Shown here piece after piece: positions 59,218-64,000 of a stretch of 64,000 bases of DNA. The translations under genes were made by a program, and so were the position numbers. Numbering within the stretch: the stretch's first letter is position 1; every line of letters starts with the position of its first letter. Under the pieces are notes generated by a model. The model was not told where the DNA came from and did no database searches. It saw nothing but the letters and a program-made list of their open reading frames with translations. Source of the DNA: DATARN01 sp963851105 (GTDB lineage Bacteria; Actinomycetota; Acidimicrobiia; Acidimicrobiales; Palsa-688); the NCBI GenBank assembly GCA_963851105.1, contig CAWKNP010000002.1, forward strand, positions 310,001 through 374,000. The letters are read 5' to 3'.

Positions 59218-60156
59218 TCAGGCTCCTTTCACGAGGCTGAGGTACTGTTCGGGCGCGTCGGCGTGGTAGTCCACGCTGTCGTGGGTGAGTTCCATGAACG
59301 CCTCCTCGAGCGAAGGCGCTTGGGCCACCAGTTCGTGCAGCACGACGCCGGCCGCCGCGGCCAGCTCACCGACGGCGGGGCAGCCGAGCCCGGTGACGCG
59401 CACCGCGCCGTCGATGTCGACGGTGGCCTCGCCACCACGGGCCCTGACCGCGGCAATCAGCACCGATGCCTCCGGCGTACGCACTCGGACGAAGTTTTGG
59501 GCGCTGCCATTGATGAAATCGGCGACGCTGGTGTCGGCGATCAGCCGGCCCCGCCCGATCACGATCAGGTAGTCGGCAGTGATGGCCATCTCGCTCATCA
59601 GATGGCTGGACACGAACACCGTGCGGCCCTCACTGGCGAACGAACGCATCAGGTTGCGGATCCACACGATCCCCTCCGGGTCGAGGCCGTTCACCGGCTC
59701 GTCGAAGAGCAGGACCGCGGGATCACCGAGCACCGCCGCCGCGATGCCGAGGCGCTGGCCCATCCCCAGGGAGAACCCGCCGGCCCGCTTGTTGGCGACC
59801 GGCGTGAGGCCGACCAGCTCGAGCACCTCCTTCACCCGGCGCTTGCCTATCCCGTTGCTCTGCGCCAGGCACAGCAGGTGGTTGTAGGCGCTGCGGCCGC
59901 CGTGGATGGCCTTCGCATCGAGCAGCGCGCCCACCTCGAACAACGGCCGCCGGTGCTGACCGTAGGGGTGCCCGAGGACCGACACCGATCCCGCCGACGG
60001 GTCGTCGAGCCCCATGATCATGCGCAGGGTGGTGGATTTTCCGGCGCCGTTCGGGCCGAGGAAGCCGGTCACCTGGCCCGGGTGGACCTCGAAGGACAAG
60101 TCGTCCACGGCAGTGGTTTTGCCGTAGCGCTTGGTCAAGCCGTGAGCTTCGATCAT
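59218..60156 (-). CDS. ABC transporter ATP-binding protein
   Basis: A 312-residue ATPase of the bacitracin/daunorubicin exporter type. Walker A GPNGAGKSTT, signature-region FSLGMGQRLGIAAAVLG (the LSGG motif is FSLGMGQR, common in this subclass), Walker B VLLFDEPVNGLDPEG and H-loop VSSHLMSEMA. It is the first gene of the exporter operon on the minus strand, divergent from the DUF1345 gene by 102 bases. Confidence 0.95.
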   Translation of the reverse strand: MIEAHGLTKRYGKTTAVDDLSFEVHPGQVTGFLGPNGAGKSTTLRMIMGLDDPSAGSVSVLGHPYGQHRRPLFEVGALLDAKAIHGGRSAYNHLLCLAQSNGIGKRRVKEVLELVGLTPVANKRAGGFSLGMGQRLGIAAAVLGDPAVLLFDEPVNGLDPEGIVWIRNLMRSFASEGRTVFVSSHLMSEMAITADYLIVIGRGRLIADTSVADFINGSAQNFVRVRTPEASVLIAAVRARGGEATVDIDGAVRVTGLGCPAVGELAAAAGVVLHELVAQAPSLEEAFMELTHDSVDYHADAPEQYLSLVKGA

Positions 60157-60258
60157 GTGCCCAGGATGATCGCCGGCGGCGTCGGGGTCGTCCCCCTTAA
60201 GGACGTTTCGCCCTCATGCTGGAGGCGTAGATTTCGCTGGGAACTGGTATAGAAGGCT

Positions 60259-60927
60259 GTGGGCGATTATCCCCTCCCCGACGCGCTCGCCGCACAGCCC
60301 CCGTTCTCGGTGACCCGCCGCATGCTGGGGGCGGCGGCCTGTGGCGTCGTGGCGGGAGTGGCCGCCGCGATCCTGGCGCCGTGGCAGACGGTTCCCCTCC
60401 TGGCCTGGTGCACCACCGCCTTCGTGTGGATCGTGCTGGTATGGAGCCGCATCGCGACCCTCGATGCCGAGGCGACCAGCGCCTACGCCACTGCCGAGGA
60501 CCCGGCTCGGGCGATGGTCGACACGATTTTGCTTTCGGCCAGCGTGATCAGCCTGGTCGGAGTCGTCTTCGGGGTGATCAAGGCGGGGAACGCCCATGGC
60601 GGCGAGAAGGCGATCCTCCTGACTGCCGGCGTCGTAGCCATCGTGGCCTCCTGGGGGGTGGTCCACACCCTGTTCACACTGCGCTACGCCGGCATGTACT
60701 ACACCGGCGCCGACGGCGGGATCGACTTCAACGAGGACTCCAAGCCCGACTACGCCGATTTCGCCTACCTGGCGTTCACCATCGGCATGACCTACCAGGT
60801 GTCCGACACCGATCTTCAGACCAAGGAGATACGCCACACCGCCTTGCGCCACGCCCTGTTCTCCTACCTCTTCGGCACGGTCATCATCGCGGCGACGATC
60901 AACCTGGCTGCCGGCCTCGTCAAATAG
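60259..60927 (+). CDS. DUF1345 membrane protein
   Basis: A 222-residue integral membrane protein of the DUF1345 family with five transmembrane helices. It has MLGAAACGVVAGVAAAILAP, WSRIATLDAEATSAYATAED, WGVVHTLFTLRYAGMYYTG and the family's diagnostic PDYADFAYLAFTIGMTYQVS followed by SDTDLQTKEIRHTALRHALF. GTG start with AGAAGG close upstream. The function is unknown. Confidence 0.9.
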   Translation: MGDYPLPDALAAQPPFSVTRRMLGAAACGVVAGVAAAILAPWQTVPLLAWCTTAFVWIVLVWSRIATLDAEATSAYATAEDPARAMVDTILLSASVISLVGVVFGVIKAGNAHGGEKAILLTAGVVAIVASWGVVHTLFTLRYAGMYYTGADGGIDFNEDSKPDYADFAYLAFTIGMTYQVSDTDLQTKEIRHTALRHALFSYLFGTVIIAATINLAAGLVK

Positions 60928-60939
60928 GCCCGGGGAAAA

Positions 60940-60958
60940 TCGCCGCCTCCGGCGGCGA
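60940..60958. terminator. short GC hairpin after the DUF1345 gene
   Basis: TCGCCGCC, loop TCC, GGCGGCGA, starting 12 bases after the stop. It is preceded by GAAAA, so on the minus strand a short U-run follows the stem; on the plus strand none does. The remainder of 60928-61278 shows no gene. Confidence 0.45.
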
Positions 60959-61278
60959 AGGGTGCAGGTGCCTGAGTTGGGTCCCGGCGACCAGCCGGCG
61001 CCGGGCCAGGCCAGGCCAATGGTGCACGCCACGATGAAGGTGTTCGTGGGGCGCCATGATCGGCAGCGGCCGCTCCGGGACCGGTCCCTTCCCGCAGGAC
61101 ACCGCCCGGACGTCAGGGGCAGGGGGCACTGATCGAGAGAGGCTCACTTCGAACCGCGGAGGCGCCAGCTACCGGCGCCCGGGCAGCCGAGGCCTTCGGC
61201 AAATGACACCGAGCGTCCGGAGGCCCTAGCATCCACGCGGAAGCCGCGGCGGATACGCGGTTGGTCCAAGGGGGATCT

Positions 61279-63867
61279 GTGACTTCTCGCCATCGCACGC
61301 TTCGATCTGTCGTCGCTCTCATTGCCGCGCCGCTGATCACCATCGCCGCCACCCAGGCCGGAATCGCCGACGCTGCCCCGGGAGGCAAGAACCCCGGTCC
61401 GCCCGGTCTGACCGCTCGGCTGCAGCAGCGGGCCGCCCAGCTGAACGGCATCCAGGCCCACGCGAGCGACAACAACAACGAGACCGACGCCCTCATCGCC
61501 GCCGCTCGCCAGTACAACGACATCCGCACCGCGCCCGCGACCTCGGTGAGCTCCCAGGCCTTCACCTCCGCCATCACCCAGGCGGCCGGGCTGCGCCGGA
61601 CGGCGGGCACCTGGACCGAGCTCACCAACCTCCCCTACAACTCCGATGCCCTCAACTACCGCGACCCGACCTGGTCGAACAGCAGCGGCGGCAATGGCAT
61701 CGTCACCGGGCGCATGACATCCATTGCGGTGGATGGGTCCACGGTGTATGCCGGAGCGGCTGACGGAGGTGTGTGGAAGACCACCAACGGGGGCACCACC
61801 TGGACGCCACTGTTCGACCAGCAGGGTGTGCTGGCGATCGGAGCCGTGGCCGTCAACGCGGCCGACCACTCGGTGTGGGTCGGCACCGGCGAAGCCAACT
61901 TCAACTACGAGGCCTACGCCGGCTCGGGCATCTACCGCTCGGCCGATGGCGGCGCCTCCTGGCAGGTGGTTGGCAACGCGTTGGACAATTCGCTGGTTTC
62001 CAACCTCCAGTTCGACGGCGCCGGGTCGGTCTACGCCTCCACCAGCTCGGGGATGCTCAAGCACAGCGCGTCTGAGTACGTCACTCCGTGGACGGTCGTT
62101 GAGAAGCCGGACCCGAACCCCACCAACTCGCCGTATCGCAACTCCTTCTTCACCGATGTCAAGGTCCGGCCCGGCACCGGCGGGCAAACGGTCCTAGCCC
62201 CCATCGGCTGGCGGGGCGGGACCCTCCCGACCGACACCAGCTTCAACGGCTTCTACCAGTCGACCACCGGCGGCGGGGCCGGCAGCTGGCACCTACTCAC
62301 CCTGACCGGCGCCCTGGCGGGCATCAACACGGGCCGGACGTCCTTCTCGTGGTCGGCCAACGGCAAGGTGCTGTACGCCGTCGTCGAGAGCACGGCCACC
62401 CAGGGGCTGCTCGGCGTCTTCAAGTCGGCCAACGGCAACCCGGTCGGCCCCTGGACCCTCGTCGCCGATTCGAACAAGTTGGCCAACTCGGGCTCGGCGC
62501 TGGCCGCATCCGGGGGTGCACCCGGCGGCCAGGCCTGGTACGACCAGTACGTCCTGGTCGACCCGACCGACGCCAACCACGTGTACGTCGGGCTGGAGGA
62601 GGTCTTCGAGTCCTCGAACGCCGGGGCCACCTGGGCCACGCCCGGCCCGTACTGGAACTTCCCCTTTGCCTGCTGGAGCGTGGTTCCGGCCCAGAACACT
62701 TGCCCCAACACCATCCACCCGGACCAGCACGCGGCCGCCTTCGGCCCGAGCGGGCAGGTTTATTTCGGCAGCGACGGCGGCATGTGGCGCCGGGCCGCCA
62801 GCGACCGGGGCACCGTCAACTGGACCGACCTGAACACCACCCTGCGCACCTTGCAGTACTACTCCGTCGGCACCGGCACGCTCCCCAACCACGGTGGGAC
62901 GGCGGTATGGGGCGGCCTCCAGGACAACGGCGTTTCCCTGCTGAAGCCGGGCCAGACGCAGATGGTCTCGCCCTTCGGCGGTGACGGCGGTGTCGTCCTG
63001 ATCGACCCGAACAACGGCAACCGGGCCGTCAACGAGTACACCAACCTGGCGATGGCGTCGACGACCAACGGAGGTGTGTCGGACGGGTCAGTCGAGGTCT
63101 ACAACACCATCTCACCGTCGTGTGCCAACCCGATCTACAAGGCCAACCCGTGCGACCCCAACACCCGGTTCATCGCGCCGTACTCGGCCGACGTGACGAA
63201 CATCAACCACTGGGTCGCAGGCGGCCAGTTCGTCTGGGACAACCAGGGTCTCGGGTGGGGCACCAACTGCTCGGCCAGCGCCTGTGACTGGAAGATCGTC
63301 CACGACACCGGCGCCGGTCACCAGATGACCGCCATCGGGGCCTCGGGCTCGACCACCTATGCCGGGTGGTGCGGCGGCGGCGGAGGCGGGGGCAGCGTGT
63401 GCACCCCCGGTACCAACAACGCCTTCATCTCCGGGATCGACACCAACTTCGGCGGAACCTGGCACCAGCTGACCGCCCCCAACCTCCCCAACCGGATCGT
63501 GACGTCGTTCCTGCTCGACCCGGCCGACGCAGGCCACGTCGTGGTGACCTATGGCGCCTTCTCTCGCCGCTGGGTCGCAGGTGGCGGCGTGGGCCATGTC
63601 TTCGAGAGCTTCGACGGCGGGGCGACGTGGACCGACATCAGTGCCAACTTGCCCGATGCCCCCGCCACCAGTGCCGTCATATGGCATCACGATCTGGTCG
63701 TGGGTACCGACGTCGGCGTGTTCCTCACCGTGGCCGGGCACCCCAGTGAGTGGCGGCGGGTAGGCCAGAGCCTGCCCAACGCCTCCACCAACCAGCTCAC
63801 GGTCACGCCCGATGGGTCGACGCTGATCGCGGCCACCCACGGCCGGGGGATGTGGTCGATCCGTTAG
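61279..63867 (+). CDS. large secreted BNR-repeat / VPS10-like propeller protein
   Basis: An 862-residue exoprotein. Signal peptide VTSRHRTLRSVVALIAAPLI, ending about ADA. The body carries Asp-box repeats spread over two propellers: TTNGGTTWTPLFDQQ, SADGGASWQVVGN, SSNAGATWATPGP, FDGGATWTDISANLP. The pattern (VYAGAADGGVWKTTNGG, PDQHAAAFGPSGQVYFGSDG) matches sortilin/xyloglucanase-like exoproteins. A Gly run interrupts CGGGGGGGSVC. No catalytic acid pair was identified. The GTG start has AAGGGGG upstream. The stop overlaps the convergent partial gene. Confidence 0.85.
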   Translation: MTSRHRTLRSVVALIAAPLITIAATQAGIADAAPGGKNPGPPGLTARLQQRAAQLNGIQAHASDNNNETDALIAAARQYNDIRTAPATSVSSQAFTSAITQAAGLRRTAGTWTELTNLPYNSDALNYRDPTWSNSSGGNGIVTGRMTSIAVDGSTVYAGAADGGVWKTTNGGTTWTPLFDQQGVLAIGAVAVNAADHSVWVGTGEANFNYEAYAGSGIYRSADGGASWQVVGNALDNSLVSNLQFDGAGSVYASTSSGMLKHSASEYVTPWTVVEKPDPNPTNSPYRNSFFTDVKVRPGTGGQTVLAPIGWRGGTLPTDTSFNGFYQSTTGGGAGSWHLLTLTGALAGINTGRTSFSWSANGKVLYAVVESTATQGLLGVFKSANGNPVGPWTLVADSNKLANSGSALAASGGAPGGQAWYDQYVLVDPTDANHVYVGLEEVFESSNAGATWATPGPYWNFPFACWSVVPAQNTCPNTIHPDQHAAAFGPSGQVYFGSDGGMWRRAASDRGTVNWTDLNTTLRTLQYYSVGTGTLPNHGGTAVWGGLQDNGVSLLKPGQTQMVSPFGGDGGVVLIDPNNGNRAVNEYTNLAMASTTNGGVSDGSVEVYNTISPSCANPIYKANPCDPNTRFIAPYSADVTNINHWVAGGQFVWDNQGLGWGTNCSASACDWKIVHDTGAGHQMTAIGASGSTTYAGWCGGGGGGGSVCTPGTNNAFISGIDTNFGGTWHQLTAPNLPNRIVTSFLLDPADAGHVVVTYGAFSRRWVAGGGVGHVFESFDGGATWTDISANLPDAPATSAVIWHHDLVVGTDVGVFLTVAGHPSEWRRVGQSLPNASTNQLTVTPDGSTLIAATHGRGMWSIR

Positions 63868-64000
63868 GCCGTGCGGCGCACCTGGCGGGCCGCGGCCTCG
63901 GCGACGGAGATGGCCGTGGCCGCGTCGATGCGGTCCGAGGAGGCGGGCACCTCCATTGTCGTGCGGAGAATCCCGGCGTCGTCGAGCTCCATCTTGGCGC
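63864..64000 (-). CDS. C-terminal end of an unidentified protein (partial)
   Basis: The last 45 codons of a minus-strand gene entering from the right edge: AKMELDDAGILRTTMEVPAS, then DRIDAATAISVAEAAARQVR and RTA before TAA. Codon use is normal for the window. The family cannot be told from this tail. Its stop overlaps that of the BNR exoprotein by 4 bases. Confidence 0.5.
   Translation of the reverse strand, partial: AKMELDDAGILRTTMEVPASSDRIDAATAISVAEAAARQVRRTA

Noticed and set aside
1..64000. rRNA, tRNA, integrase, transposase, attachment sites or replication origin
   Set aside because: None was recognised by eye. Short RNA genes could be missed without a tRNA or Rfam scan.

Overview
The window is high-GC DNA (estimated by eye at about 67-70 percent) with dense, often overlapping genes. 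It carries many actinobacterial hallmarks: a WhiB regulator, DUF4232, DUF222/HNH and DUF4395 proteins, Tat and lipoprotein secretion signals, many GTG starts, and several starts that sit 6-8 bases after a TANNNT -10 box, as expected for leaderless transcripts. I infer a free-living Actinomycetota member, possibly Acidimicrobiia or a related soil/water lineage. The class assignment is a guess. No rRNA, tRNA, CRISPR array, insertion sequence or prophage was seen.

Layout. 1-3.1 kb: the end of a peptide-type ABC importer (permease genes in C-then-B order, the second with a single-base frameshift), then a Tat-exported amidohydrolase. 3.1-5.7 kb (minus): lipoprotein propeller, anti-sigma-like protein and ECF sigma factor. 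5.9-9.4 kb: histidine kinase, response regulator, ABC ATPase and ABC-2 permease as one overlapping operon. 9.7-11.4 kb: a second ECF sigma factor with a DUF4232 protein, then a 48-residue ORF with a strong ribosome binding site. 12-17 kb: DUF222-HNH protein, AlaX editing protein, SRPBCC pair, DUF4395 protein and a split XdhC pair. 17-19.8 kb: a membrane protein made of three repeats, four 84-bp tandem repeats and a truncated PadR gene still coupled to its membrane partner.

19.8-29 kb holds envelope and secreted proteins: a phosphoesterase, three proteins with signal peptides (two with beta-propeller-type domains), a small membrane protein and an acyl-CoA dehydrogenase-like protein. 29.3-32.7 kb has a YihY protein and a membrane protein/DCC/TetR operon preceded by two copies of TTGAACACGTTCAA. 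34.3-41.2 kb is a lipid- or sterol-oriented cluster: two GMC oxidoreductases, an uncharacterised partner protein, a metallophosphoesterase, an NTF2-like protein and a patatin. 41.4-47.8 kb is regulatory and membrane-associated: an ECF sigma factor with a zinc-finger tail, YgiD-type dioxygenase, FGLLP-type membrane protein, WhiB, and a REC-PAS-GGDEF-REC protein. 48-52 kb carries bioA-bioF-bioD. After it come a decayed secreted-protein gene, a photolyase, a SpoIIE phosphatase, a CoxG-like protein with a Gly-Thr-Ala insertion, an alkyltransferase-like protein, an F420-type reductase, a hemerythrin, an ABC exporter, a DUF1345 protein and a large BNR-repeat exoprotein.

The most distinctive finding is a family of exactly 40-nt hairpin repeats at two distant loci (18.1-18.4 kb and 47.8-47.9 kb). 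Both outer arms change together between loci (GTGAACAC/GTGTTCAC versus GTGAACAG/CTGTTCAC) and the inner stem occupies the same positions. Next in interest are the GMC cluster with its four-Cys motif, and the TetR operon whose operators fit the motif I remember for the mycobacterial cholesterol regulator KstR.
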